Positions 16,007 to 24,620 of a stretch of 29,712 nucleotides of DNA are shown piece by piece (position 1 is the stretch's first letter; each line of letters begins with the position of its first letter). The notes beneath the pieces are model-generated. The model was not told the DNA's origin. It ran no database searches and worked only from the letters and a program-made list of their open reading frames with translations. This DNA comes from CAYVUM01 sp964619055 (lineage in GTDB: Bacteria; Pseudomonadota; Alphaproteobacteria; Rhodospirillales; Defluviicoccaceae), in assembly GCA_964619055.1 (NCBI GenBank), contig CAZUDB010000046.1, positions 1 to 29,712 on the forward strand, read 5' to 3'. Made by a program: the position numbers and the translations under genes.

Positions 16007-16765
16007 ATGCGTTATTCATTCGGAAATCGTCTCGCCAACAGCCAGAACGGTGTTGGCCCTTTGGTCGCAATACTGCTGATTATGGCGTTGCAAACCACAC
16101 CAGCGACCGCAACGCCGGAAACGCCAACGGACTTGTGCCCGGGCTTAAAGCCCGACGTGCGCGTGGCCGCCCACTCGGAGGCGGACCGCGACGCCGCCTG
16201 CCTTGGTGCCAGTCTGGCCCTAGACTTTCTAACCGCTCGTGGCCTCACGACCGAGCAGCCGCTCACCGTCACGGTCACGAAAACCATTGAAGCGATCAAC
16301 GGCACACCGATTTTCGGCTTTTTCGATCCCAGGACCAACGTCGTCCAGGTGGCATCGTGGGCTGCGCTTACCGAACGGGCACAACCCGCCCAAATGTTCG
16401 GCATGCCGCTGGACCGCGCACTCTACGTCAGCGTGTTCGCCCATGAGGTTACGCACGCCATCGTGCATGCCCATGTCGACGGACGCCGCCTGGGTCATGC
16501 TGCGCACGAGTATGTTGCGTATGCGGTCCAAATCGCGACCATGGAGGATACTCTGCGCCAGCGTGTGCTGTCCCATCACCCGTGGACGGGTTTTAGCGCC
16601 GATACGGAAATCAACGACTTGGTTTTGGCACTGGCCCCATTTCGTTTTGCCGCCCTGTCTTACCACCATCTCCAAGCCAGCGACGACGACAGCGCATTGC
16701 TGCGCCGTTTGCTGTTGCCGAGCAGCGAAGGCGGCATCGTGGAGGCCGCGACCGGCCCGCGCTGA
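16007..16765 (+). CDS. Secreted protein with HEVTH zinc-peptidase-like motif
   Basis: A 252-residue exported protein, probably periplasmic, that may be a metallopeptidase. Residues about 1-36 are a signal peptide with a hydrophobic core (VAILLIMALQ) and an ATA-type cleavage site. HEVTHAIVHAH (146-156) contains HExxH. Histidine 156 fits the spacing of a metzincin third ligand. Glutamate 168 in AAHEYVAY lies 17 residues after the second histidine, near the gluzincin spacing (x18). I recall similar Rhodobacterales-type proteins of unknown function but cannot confirm the family. GGAGG nine bases before ATG 16007 sets the start; the GTG at 16004 is an alternative. It stands alone and is closed by a strong terminator. 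Enzyme activity is an inference from the motif. Confidence 0.8.
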   Translation: MRYSFGNRLANSQNGVGPLVAILLIMALQTTPATATPETPTDLCPGLKPDVRVAAHSEADRDAACLGASLALDFLTARGLTTEQPLTVTVTKTIEAINGTPIFGFFDPRTNVVQVASWAALTERAQPAQMFGMPLDRALYVSVFAHEVTHAIVHAHVDGRRLGHAAHEYVAYAVQIATMEDTLRQRVLSHHPWTGFSADTEINDLVLALAPFRFAALSYHHLQASDDDSALLRRLLLPSSEGGIVEAATGPR

Positions 16766-16777
16766 GGCGTACACCAG

Positions 16778-16816
16778 AAAAAAGGGGGAGCCGCCAGCTC
16801 CCCCTTTGATTTTTGG
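16778..16816. terminator. Bidirectional intrinsic terminator
   Basis: The arms 16781-16791 (AAAGGGGGAGC) and 16797-16807 (GCTCCCCCTTT) pair perfectly over 11 bases around a five-base loop. On the plus strand GATTTTT follows; on the minus strand TTTTTTC includes and follows the arm. It lies between the convergent HEVTH-protein and ppdK genes and should end both transcripts. Confidence 0.92.
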
Positions 16817-16843
16817 TATGCATTTGCCCGAAATGGATCGGGC

Positions 16844-19525
16844 TTATGCCGTGCCGTGCACTCCTCCGGCACCGATGGCAGCCTGTGCTGCCGCCAACCG
16901 CGCGATCGGCACGCGATACGGTGAGCAGGACACATAGTTCAGTCCCACCGAGTGACAAAAGGCAACGGACGCCGGGTCGCCGCCATGCTCGCCGCAAATG
17001 CCGAGCTTGATGTCGGGCCGGGTCGCACGGCCCTTTTCTGCTGCGATCTTAACGAGCTGTCCAACACCGTCCGGGTCAATGGTCACGAACGGATCGTTGG
17101 GGATAACGTTCAACTCCTGATACTGGACAAGGAAATTGCCAGCATCATCGCGGGACAGGCCATAGGTGGTCTGCGTCAAGTCGTTGGTGCCAAAGCTGAA
17201 GAATTGGGCACCGGCCGCGATCTCGTCCGCGGTCAAAGCGGCGCGCGGCAGCTCGATCATGGTTCCGACCATGTACTCGATCGTCACGCCTGTCTTTTCC
17301 ATCACCTCTTTGGCAACCCGATCGACAACCTCTTTTAGGCGATCGAATTCGGCCTTGGTGGCAATGAGGGGCAGCATCACCTCCGGCAGGATTTCCTTGC
17401 CTTTCTGCTTGACCTCGACAGCCGCTTCGAAGATGGCCCGAGCCTGCATCTCGTAGATCTCGGGGTAGGTAATGCCGAGGCGGCAGCCGCGATGGCCCAG
17501 CATCGGGTTGGCCTCATGGAGTTGGGCGGCACGGGCTTTGACCGTCGCCACGTCGGTGCCGGCGGCTTTCGCCACTTCGGCCATGTCCGCCTCCGTGTGC
17601 GGCAGGAACTCGTGCAGCGGCGGGTCGAGCAGGCGGATGGTCAGTGGCAAGCCGGCCATGATCTCGAAAAGATCGACGAAGTCCTTACGCTGGTAAGGCA
17701 GGAGATTGTCGAGCGCAGCCCGCCGGTCGGCTTCGTTTTCCGCCACGATCATCTGCCGCACATGGATGATCCGCTGGGGATCGAAGAACATATGCTCGGT
17801 CCGGCACAACCCGATGCCTTCACAGCCGAAGTTGCGCGCCGTGGTGGCATCTAACGGGGTTTCCGCGTTAGCCCGAACCTTGAGCGTCCGAAGCTCATCG
17901 GCCCATCCCATCAGCTTGCCGAAATTGCCCGTAAGCTCTGGCTGGATCTTTGGCACATCGCCTTCCAAGATCTCACCGCTGGTGCCGTTCAGGGTGACCC
18001 AATCACCTTCCTTCAGCACGGTGGACCCCGCCGTGAGCGTTTTCGCGCCATAGTCGATCCGGAGGTCGCCGGCCCCGGCCACGCATGGCGTGCCCATCCC
18101 GCGGGCCACCACCGCGGCGTGACTGGTCATGCCGCCGCGCGTCGTGAGGATGCCCTCGGAGCAGTGCATGCCGCCGATGTCCTCGGGAGATGTTTCGACG
18201 CGAGTCAGAATCACTTTTTTGCCCGCCTTGACCCAATCCTCGGCCTCATCGGCGGAGAAGACGATCTGCCCCGAGGCGGCACCGGGAGAGGCAGGCAGGC
18301 CTTTGCCGAGCACCGTCTTCGCCGCCTTCGGATCGATCATGGGGTGCAGGAGCTGATCGAGCATGGCCGGATCCATACGCTTGACAGCTTCGGTTTTGTC
18401 GATGAGGCCTTCCTCGCACATCTCCACGGCCATGCGCAGCGCCGCCTGGGCCGTGCGCTTGCCGGTACGGGTCTGGAGCATCCAGAGCTTACCCTTCTGG
18501 ATCGTGAACTCCATGTCCTGCATATCGGTGTAGTGCGTTTCGAGCCGTTCCCGGTTTTGCGCCAACTCCGTATACAGGGTCGGGAGAAGTTCCTCCATGG
18601 CCGGCAGGTCCGACTCCATAGTCGCCTTTTCAGCCAAGCTCAGCGGCTGTGGCGTGCGGATACCGGCAACCACGTCCTCACCCTGGGCATTGATCAGATA
18701 CTCGCCGTAGAAGGCGTTTTCGCCCGTGGACGGATTTCGTGTGAAACACACGCCCGTAGCGGAGTCGTCGCCCATGTTTCCGTAAACCATGGCCTGAACA
18801 TTGACGGCCGTACCCCAGTCCGCCGGGATACCGTGCAGGCGCCGATAGGTGATGGCGCGCTTGTTCATCCAACTGCCGAACACGGCGCCGACGGCGCCCC
18901 AGAGCTGATCTTGCGGATCAAGCGGGAAGCTCTTGCCCAGGTGCTTTTGCACCTCCGCTTTGTATTGATCGACGATGGCCTTCCAGTCATCCGCCGTCAT
19001 GTCGGTATCAAAGTGCTTGCCGGCTTTGTCCTTGTAGGCCTCCAAAATCTCCTCGAAGTGATCGGTGGTGATGTCAAGGACAACATTGGAGTACATCTGA
19101 ATGAAGCGACGATAGCTGTCGAACGCGAACCGTTCGTCGCCCGTTTGACGGGCCAGATTGGCGACCGTTTCGTCGTTCAAGCCCAGGTTCAGCACCGTGT
19201 CCATCATTCCGGGCATGGAGGCGCGGGCACCAGACCGCACGGACACCAGCAACAGGCTGCCTTCCGTGGCGCCGAACTTGCCGCCCATGACCTCTTCGAC
19301 CTGGGCCATGGCCGCATTGACCTGATCCCTCAGGTCCTCGGGGTAGGTTTCGTTGTTATCATAGTAATAAGTGCAGACTTCGGTGGTGATGGTAAATCCG
19401 GCTGGTACCGGGATACCAAGGTTTGCCATTTCCGCCAGGTTGGCACCTTTGCCACCAAGGAGGTTCTTCATCTTGGCCGCACCTTCGGAGGTGCCGCCGC
19501 CGAAGCTATAAACCCACTTTGTCAT
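16844..19525 (-). CDS. ppdK: Pyruvate, phosphate dikinase
   Basis: An 893-residue cytosolic enzyme that interconverts pyruvate, ATP and phosphate with PEP, AMP and pyrophosphate. The N-terminal ATP-grasp region begins VYSFGGGTSEGAAKMKNLLGG and includes VRSGARASMPGMMDTVLNLG. The phosphohistidine domain has GGMTSHAAVVARGMG with the catalytic histidine at about 469. The C-terminal PEP/pyruvate barrel has EGIGLCRTEHMFF, GTNDLTQTTYGLSRDD and the cysteine in GICGEHGGDP. ATG 19525 follows AGGGAATAACG, and the gene starts nine bases after glyS ends. This order, glyQ-glyS-ppdK, is common in alphaproteobacteria. The 3' end is the symmetric terminator near 16790. Confidence 0.97.
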   Translation of the reverse strand: MTKWVYSFGGGTSEGAAKMKNLLGGKGANLAEMANLGIPVPAGFTITTEVCTYYYDNNETYPEDLRDQVNAAMAQVEEVMGGKFGATEGSLLLVSVRSGARASMPGMMDTVLNLGLNDETVANLARQTGDERFAFDSYRRFIQMYSNVVLDITTDHFEEILEAYKDKAGKHFDTDMTADDWKAIVDQYKAEVQKHLGKSFPLDPQDQLWGAVGAVFGSWMNKRAITYRRLHGIPADWGTAVNVQAMVYGNMGDDSATGVCFTRNPSTGENAFYGEYLINAQGEDVVAGIRTPQPLSLAEKATMESDLPAMEELLPTLYTELAQNRERLETHYTDMQDMEFTIQKGKLWMLQTRTGKRTAQAALRMAVEMCEEGLIDKTEAVKRMDPAMLDQLLHPMIDPKAAKTVLGKGLPASPGAASGQIVFSADEAEDWVKAGKKVILTRVETSPEDIGGMHCSEGILTTRGGMTSHAAVVARGMGTPCVAGAGDLRIDYGAKTLTAGSTVLKEGDWVTLNGTSGEILEGDVPKIQPELTGNFGKLMGWADELRTLKVRANAETPLDATTARNFGCEGIGLCRTEHMFFDPQRIIHVRQMIVAENEADRRAALDNLLPYQRKDFVDLFEIMAGLPLTIRLLDPPLHEFLPHTEADMAEVAKAAGTDVATVKARAAQLHEANPMLGHRGCRLGITYPEIYEMQARAIFEAAVEVKQKGKEILPEVMLPLIATKAEFDRLKEVVDRVAKEVMEKTGVTIEYMVGTMIELPRAALTADEIAAGAQFFSFGTNDLTQTTYGLSRDDAGNFLVQYQELNVIPNDPFVTIDPDGVGQLVKIAAEKGRATRPDIKLGICGEHGGDPASVAFCHSVGLNYVSCSPYRVPIARLAAAQAAIGAGGVHGTA

Positions 19526-19534
19526 CGTTATTCC

Positions 19535-21610
19535 CTACCCTTCGATCAAAGAAAAGTCCGCCACCCCCAGCAGCGCGGAACGAATTTGCGCGAGCAACCG
19601 CAGCCGGTTTGCGCGCACGCTGGTCTCCTCGCAATTGACCGTCACACGGTCGAAGAACGCGTCCACCGGTCCGCGAAGGCCGGCGACAACGGCCATGGCC
19701 GCCCCAAACTGCTCGTCATGCACGTGTTGGCCGATCCGTCCATGCGCGTCTTCGAGCGCCCGGAACAGCTCCGTTTCCTCCGGCTGCGCCAGCAGCCCGG
19801 GTTCCGCCCTCCCGTCATAGGATGTTCGATCCTTCTTTTCTTCAATTCGAACGATATTGCTCGCCCGTTTGTAAGCGATCAGCACGTTAGCACCGTCATC
19901 GGTGCCGAGAAAGTCCTCCAAGGCCTTAACCCGAGCGAGCAGCCTAAGAATATCGTTCTCAAGGCCTTCGGCCACAACGGCCGCGATGAGGTCGTGTCGA
20001 ACACCTTGGCCTCGAAGGTGCACCTTCAAACGATCGATGAAGAAATCCAGCAGCTGCCGGATCAGAACCGCATCCTCGGCCATATCGGCCACATTCTGTT
20101 GCCGAAAACCGTCTGCCGCCACCCTGAGCGCACTGCGCAAGCCAATCCGGAGTCGGTTCTCCACGATCAGCCGGATCACGCCAAGCGCGGAACGGCGTAG
20201 TGCAAACGGATCGCCCGAGCCGGTGGGTATCTCTCCAATTCCGAAAAACCCAGTTAACGTGTCGAGTTTGTCGGCCACCGCCACAGCCACGGCGATCGGC
20301 TGGGACGGGGAGCGATCGGCGGGTCCTTGCGGCGCATAATGCTGACCGATGGCTTCAGCAACAGCGGGATGCTCACCATCGTGGATTGCGTAGTAACGGC
20401 CCATAACGCCTTGCAGTTCGGGAAACTCGCCGACCATACCGGTGGTGAGGTCCGCTTTTGCAAGGCGCGCCGCACGGCCAGCCAATTCCGGGTTGGCCTG
20501 AACAAAGGGGGCGAGTGTCCGGGCCAGTGCATCCAAGCGCTCCGTTCGCTGCAAGTCGGTTCCGAGACGCGCATGGAAGATCCGCTCGCCTAGACGCGGG
20601 ACCCGGCTCTCCAGGGTGGCAGACCGGTCCACATCCCAAAAGAACCGGGCGTCAGCCAATCGGGCCCTTAGCACCCGCTCATTGCCGGCCACGATTGCGT
20701 GGCCGCCGTCCGAGCCTTCGGTATTGGCGACCACCAAGAAACGGGGCGCTATGTGACCGTTGGCGTCATCCAAGCGAAAGTACTTTTGATGGCTGCGCAT
20801 AGCCGTTGTCAGTACCTCCGGCGGCACATCCATAAAGGCATCATCGATGCAGCCCATCCTGACCACAGGCCATTCGACCAACCCGGCCACTTCCTCCATC
20901 AGATCGGCATCGGTGTGGACGGTCAGGGACTCGGTCATCGCTAAAGCCCGTGCTTGTTCCGCGATCCGTTGCTTTCGCGCTTCACGGTCCAGGATGACGT
21001 GGCCTGCCCTCAGCTTGGCTTCATAGTCGGCGAAATTTTCCACCGTAACCGGCTCGGGCGCCAGAAAGCGATGGCCGCGGGATTCTTTGCTCGCTTCTAG
21101 CTTTCCAAGTCGCACCGGCACGACCGAGCCGTCGAACAGGCAAAGGATGGACTGCAACGGCCGCACCCAACGGATCGTCTCTTCGCCCCAACGCATGGAT
21201 TTGGGCCAAGACAGCTTTGTAATCGCCCCGCCAACAACCTCCACAAGCACCTCTGCCGTGAGCCGTCCGGTGCGCATAATCGTGACGAACAAGAAGCGAC
21301 CTTTGGGTGTGTCGCGTTCTTCCACCATGTCGCGGCCGACACCCGCCCCCCGCAAAAAACCGTTGATAGCCGCCTCGGTGGCGTCGGCCCGGGGGCCGCG
21401 ACGTTCCTCGGAGACGCTCGGCTGCTCCTCCGGAACGCCGTCCACGACGATGGCGAGTCGGCGCGGCGTGACGAAGGCCTCCGCCCGGTCGTGGGTCAGC
21501 CCAGCACCCGTCAAGCCCGCGGTCACCAACCGCAGAAGGTCATCCGCAGCGCGCGCCTGCATGCGGGCCGGGATTTCCTCGGATAACAGCTCAAGCAGGA
21601 GTTCGGGCAC
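19535..21610 (-). CDS. glyS: Glycyl-tRNA synthetase beta subunit
   Basis: A 691-residue subunit of the heterotetrameric (alpha2beta2) bacterial glycyl-tRNA synthetase; beta carries tRNA-binding parts and works with GlyQ. MPELLLELLSEEIPARMQ is the standard N-terminus. WPKSMRWGE and RFLVVANTEG are core motifs, and the HD-like and anticodon-binding C-terminal parts are present at normal length. The start is GTG 21610 with AAGGA about eight bases upstream, eleven bases after the glyQ stop, so the two are cotranslated from one message. No frameshift is visible. Confidence 0.96.
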   Translation of the reverse strand: MPELLLELLSEEIPARMQARAADDLLRLVTAGLTGAGLTHDRAEAFVTPRRLAIVVDGVPEEQPSVSEERRGPRADATEAAINGFLRGAGVGRDMVEERDTPKGRFLFVTIMRTGRLTAEVLVEVVGGAITKLSWPKSMRWGEETIRWVRPLQSILCLFDGSVVPVRLGKLEASKESRGHRFLAPEPVTVENFADYEAKLRAGHVILDREARKQRIAEQARALAMTESLTVHTDADLMEEVAGLVEWPVVRMGCIDDAFMDVPPEVLTTAMRSHQKYFRLDDANGHIAPRFLVVANTEGSDGGHAIVAGNERVLRARLADARFFWDVDRSATLESRVPRLGERIFHARLGTDLQRTERLDALARTLAPFVQANPELAGRAARLAKADLTTGMVGEFPELQGVMGRYYAIHDGEHPAVAEAIGQHYAPQGPADRSPSQPIAVAVAVADKLDTLTGFFGIGEIPTGSGDPFALRRSALGVIRLIVENRLRIGLRSALRVAADGFRQQNVADMAEDAVLIRQLLDFFIDRLKVHLRGQGVRHDLIAAVVAEGLENDILRLLARVKALEDFLGTDDGANVLIAYKRASNIVRIEEKKDRTSYDGRAEPGLLAQPEETELFRALEDAHGRIGQHVHDEQFGAAMAVVAGLRGPVDAFFDRVTVNCEETSVRANRLRLLAQIRSALLGVADFSLIEG

Positions 21611-21621
21611 GAGTGCGATCC

Positions 21622-22506
21622 TTACCCCGGTTCCTGGTGGCTTTGCAGCCAGGCCTCACAGCAGCCGCGAGCGAGGGCCCGCACCCGCGCGATGTAAGCG
21701 GCCCGCTCGGTCACTCCGATAACGCCGCGGGCATCCAAGATGTTGAAGCGGTGGCTGGCCTTGATGCACTGCTCATAGGCAGGCAAGGGCAATCGCGCCG
21801 CCAGAAGGGAGGCACACTCCTGCTCCGCATCGGCGAACTGACGAAGCAGCGCCTGCGTGTCCGCGTGCTCGAAATTGTATGCGGATCCCTCTACCTCGTT
21901 CTGGTGGAACACATCACCATACGTGACTCGTTTGGCCGGGTCGGTGGCGCCGTTGAAATCCAGATCATAGACGTTCTCGACCCCTTGAATGTACATGGCT
22001 AGCCGTTCCAAACCATAGGTGAGCTCCACCGGGACGGGATCACACTCGAAGCCGCCCACCTGCTGAAAGTAGGTGAACTGCGTCACTTCCATGCCGTCGC
22101 ACCACACCTCCCAGCCGAGGCCGGAGGCACCCAGCGTCGGGCTTTCCCAATCGTCCTCGACGAAACGGATGTCATGGAGGGCCGTGTCGATGCCGAGGCA
22201 ACGGAGGCTCTCCAAGTACAAGTCTTGCGCGTTCAGCGGGGATGGCTTCAGCAACACCTGAAACTGGTAATAATGCTGGAGCCGGTTGGGGTTATTGCCG
22301 TAACGGCCGTCCGTGGGCCGACGCGATGGCTGCACGTAGGCGGTGTTCCATACCCGCGGCCACAACGACCGCAGCGCGGTCGCCGGATGGAACGTTCCCG
22401 CGCCTACCTCCATATCGAAAGGTTGCAAAACAACGCATCCCTGGTCGGCCCAGAATGCCTGAAGGGTGAGGATCAATCCTTGAAAGCTGGTTTTGCTGGT
22501 TGCCAT
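21622..22506 (-). CDS. glyQ: Glycyl-tRNA synthetase alpha subunit
   Basis: A 294-residue catalytic subunit that charges tRNA-Gly together with GlyS. The N-terminus (SFQGLILTLQAFWADQGC), RPTDGRYGNNPNRLQHYYQF and ELTYGLERLAMYIQGV are class II alpha-type GlyRS signatures. ATG 22506 gives the normal family start, although I see no Shine-Dalgarno sequence; a GC-rich stem-loop ends 14 bases before the start codon. It is the first gene of the glyQ-glyS-ppdK operon. Confidence 0.96.
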   Translation of the reverse strand: MATSKTSFQGLILTLQAFWADQGCVVLQPFDMEVGAGTFHPATALRSLWPRVWNTAYVQPSRRPTDGRYGNNPNRLQHYYQFQVLLKPSPLNAQDLYLESLRCLGIDTALHDIRFVEDDWESPTLGASGLGWEVWCDGMEVTQFTYFQQVGGFECDPVPVELTYGLERLAMYIQGVENVYDLDFNGATDPAKRVTYGDVFHQNEVEGSAYNFEHADTQALLRQFADAEQECASLLAARLPLPAYEQCIKASHRFNILDARGVIGVTERAAYIARVRALARGCCEAWLQSHQEPG

Positions 22507-22520
22507 AGTGCTGGCGGCTG

Positions 22521-22559
22521 GCGCAAAAAGCCGGGTCCGCGGGGGCCTGGCGTTTGCGC
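22521..22559. other. Imperfect stem-loop just before glyQ
   Basis: GCGCAAA (22521-22527) pairs with TTTGCGC (22553-22559), and GCCGGG with CCTGGC inside it (one G-T pair on the plus strand, a mismatch on the minus strand). On the glyQ message it would cover most of the proximal leader, with TTTTT in the 3' arm. It could be a leader structure or a remnant terminator of the upstream gene. No T-box is implied. Confidence 0.35.
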
Positions 22560-22693
22560 ATCGGCTTTGTGGTTGAAAACGGCGGGCAAACGAGCGACGA
22601 AACGATGTTAAGGACCATTAGCGGTGCTGCCTCTGCGGGTCAAGCCGAGCTGTTGCAACCCAGATCGTCGTTTGCGCGCTCCGCTGTGCGGTT

Positions 22694-22981
22694 TCACCCT
22701 GGGTACGGACAGTCGCGCCGCCCGCAGGGCTTTACGCTGCCCGTCGCCTGAAACGTGTCGCAAATCGGGCAAGCCTCCGTTTCTTCCACGGTCGTGCCGC
22801 GTTTGGGATTGCCCGACGCATTCCGTCCAAGGGCACCGGGGCGTGTCGCCTGCTCGACCTGACGATCGCGCTTTAGCGCGCCGCGCCGCGCCTCCAGCCG
22901 TTGCCACAGCCGAAAACCACGCCAGACCAAGACGATCAACGCGATCGTGAACAGGATTTTGGTCAGGCTCAGTCCGAACAT
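22694..22981 (-). CDS. Small membrane protein with C-terminal four-cysteine cluster
   Basis: A 95-residue protein with one N-terminal membrane helix (about 6-21, LTKILFTIALIVLVW), a basic linker rich in arginine (about 22-60), and a C-terminal CPIC (71-74) with cysteines at 86 and 91. The spacing CxxC-x11-C-x4-C suggests a small zinc-binding ribbon, probably cytoplasmic given the positive-inside rule. ATG 22981 matches the start of the hydrophobic helix; the longer open frame up to 23134 is arginine-rich and not gene-like. It is the same strand as glyQ but 187 bases ahead, so cotranscription is uncertain. I know of similar proteins of unknown function in alphaproteobacteria but cannot name the family. 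Confidence 0.7.
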   Translation of the reverse strand: MFGLSLTKILFTIALIVLVWRGFRLWQRLEARRGALKRDRQVEQATRPGALGRNASGNPKRGTTVEETEACPICDTFQATGSVKPCGRRDCPYPG

Positions 22982-23718
22982 GGCCGGTGTGTACGAGTCC
23001 GGCCCGGTCCGGTCAAGAGGCCGCGGGGAAAGGAGCACGCCGGGAATTATCCTTGCGCATATAACCCAAATGAGGTATTCAAGATCTCGTTCGTTGCGGC
23101 CGCTCTCTCTCCTCTGGGCCTCCGCAACAGCCATCTAAACGACGGGTCATCGAGATCCCGACAGGGTTGCTTCTCCCCCCCTGGCCTTGCCTGTCGGGTG
23201 AAGGCGGAGACACGGACCGGCGGCGCTCCCCCCTCCCCACCTGCTAACCGCCGTCCGCGTCTCCGCTGATCCGCCCCGCCCCCGTCCTCCGACGACGGTT
23301 TTCCGCCTTTCGACTGGCCTATGCACCGTACCCGGATTGCCGGGCTAGCGGCTTGAGCGAGCCTCGTGTCTTGAGCCATCACCGCGTCTGATGGAACATA
23401 TCGGACATGCCGGCTGGCTACATCCCGGGCAACATGCACAACGAAAGCTATTTGTGTGGTGCCGCTCACAGACCAGAATTCGGCAGGTCTTGTAATACAG
23501 GCGCCACGCCAGACGACTAATTCAGCGAGGACTGTCTTAATGCAGGATTATCACGAACATGTGAGATGCAGCGTCCCGAGCAAACCGCTTTTGTGAAATG
23601 CGCTTCGATGCACCTCGTTGCTTAGCGTTTACTAAGACAAAAAATCACTGATTATTTTTTGAGTACTCCCTAAGCTATTTTGATCCCACTAATCAGCCTC
23701 GGGCTAGGATACCAAGGT
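22982..23718. other. Long intergenic region with hairpin and AT-rich leader
   Basis: This 737-base stretch has no convincing gene. Its left half is GC-rich and pyrimidine-rich and holds the hairpin at 23204-23266. Its right end (about 23620-23700) is AT-rich and contains a 7-bp inverted repeat, CTGATTA at 23648-23654 and TAATCAG at 23690-23696, ahead of the next plus-strand gene. A 140-codon minus-strand frame across the hairpin has no ribosome site and an arginine/glycine-rich translation, and is not accepted. Confidence 0.6.
23190..23302 (+). ncRNA. Candidate structured small RNA
   Basis: Arms 23204-23223 and 23248-23266 pair over about 18 bases with one mismatch and one bulged base. The stem closes a 24-base loop that carries CTCCCCCCTCCCC. 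On the plus strand a weak 5-bp hairpin, CCGTC and GACGG (23282-23298), is followed by TTTT and could end the transcript. C-rich loops that can bind Shine-Dalgarno sequences are known in alphaproteobacterial small RNAs (the CCUCC-motif class). The strand and the ends are uncertain, and the stem could instead be a DNA or mRNA-leader structure. Confidence 0.35.
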
Positions 23719-24570
23719 ATGTCCAATCCGTTTGACATTTTCGTCTCCTATTGGGGCGACCCGCTTGCATCAAGGAAGCCGGAGGAAATCGCTGGCTTTT
23801 ATCGCCGATTGGGGCAACACGTGGAGGGTATTGTCGGACAGGGCAAATCTCTCGCCTCGAAATTCCTGCTGCATTGGCTTGGCGCCACGGGCGAGCCGCT
23901 GGTCATCGACTCGAGCACCGTCAGCGACGTTCCCTATGTGCGGGACTACCTAGCGAACGAAGTGCGCCCCGTGTTCCTGGGCCAGAAACCGGTGGCACAT
24001 ACCCACCAGATTTCCGGTTTGAGGTCGCGCTTGCTTAAGCTTCCGCCGTTTGACAACAAAAAACCGGAGAAGGACAGCAACGGCAACATTCTCATGGAAT
24101 ACGAAGGGCCGTCCGTTGGAACGATTTCAAAATCGCAAGGCACGCGGATTTTGCAGCGCCATAAGGAAGGCAAACACGTCTCCGAGATGCAAAAGCGTTA
24201 CATCGATATTTTCTTGTCGTTACATAAGTTTGGCATTTGCTCAAAAGTCGCCGTTACGGTTAGTGAACAGACGACCCAGCGCCTGAACGCCAAGGTCTAT
24301 AATGTCACTTTCGCAAGGTGGGAAAGCCATGGCTTCGACCGCTATGACTGGAACTATGATCTCGGCTTTCCGGTTCCCAACCCCGACTATAATTCAGAAG
24401 CGGAGGGAGCAATCGCCCCCAAGCAGGAAGTGATCGTCATCCGCCACAAGCATGCCAAAAAGATCATCGAAGCGGGCTTGGCGCGAGATTTTGAGATCAA
24501 GATCACAAAATGGCATCCCGTTGACAGCCGAATTATCGGGCCCGCCCGGCTGACCTTCGCAGGGGCTTAA
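23719..24570 (+). CDS. Unrecognised 283-residue protein
   Basis: A soluble protein of unknown function starting MSNPFDIFVSYWGDP. I prefer ATG 23719, with AGGA about nine bases upstream, to the open extension back to 23680. It has no signal peptide, membrane helix or motif I recognise. Residues about 30-75 and 130-165 are basic and helical (GTRILQRHKEGKHV), while GFDRYDWNYDLGFPVPNPDY and the C-terminal third look beta-rich. It contains no gene-typical operon partner. The leader is AT-rich compared with the rest of the window, which may mark horizontal transfer. A GC-rich inverted repeat follows the stop. An effector or phage-borne origin is possible but not supported by any motif. Confidence 0.75.
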   Translation: MSNPFDIFVSYWGDPLASRKPEEIAGFYRRLGQHVEGIVGQGKSLASKFLLHWLGATGEPLVIDSSTVSDVPYVRDYLANEVRPVFLGQKPVAHTHQISGLRSRLLKLPPFDNKKPEKDSNGNILMEYEGPSVGTISKSQGTRILQRHKEGKHVSEMQKRYIDIFLSLHKFGICSKVAVTVSEQTTQRLNAKVYNVTFARWESHGFDRYDWNYDLGFPVPNPDYNSEAEGAIAPKQEVIVIRHKHAKKIIEAGLARDFEIKITKWHPVDSRIIGPARLTFAGA

Positions 24571-24588
24571 AAGGCTTTCCGCACTCGC

Positions 24589-24620
24589 CGCCGCCGGGCG
24601 TTTCGTCTCTACCGGCGGCG
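24589..24620. other. GC-rich inverted repeat between convergent genes
   Basis: CGCCGCCGG (24589-24597) and CCGGCGGCG (24612-24620) form a perfect 9-bp stem with a 14-base loop. It spans the stop codon of the small lipoprotein gene and lies just past the end of the unrecognised plus-strand gene. There is no T-tract on either side. It could aid termination by other means or protect 3' ends. Confidence 0.45.

Noticed and set aside
18119..20200. Long open frame (about 693 codons) on the plus strand
   Set aside because: It lies antisense to ppdK and glyS, whose protein families are unmistakable, and its translation is a high-GC shadow with no domain.
23047..23469. About 140-codon open frame on the minus strand in the 23 kb gap
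   Set aside because: No ribosome site at its GTG-type start, an Arg/Gly-rich stretch that is just the translation of the hairpin, and no similarity I recognise.
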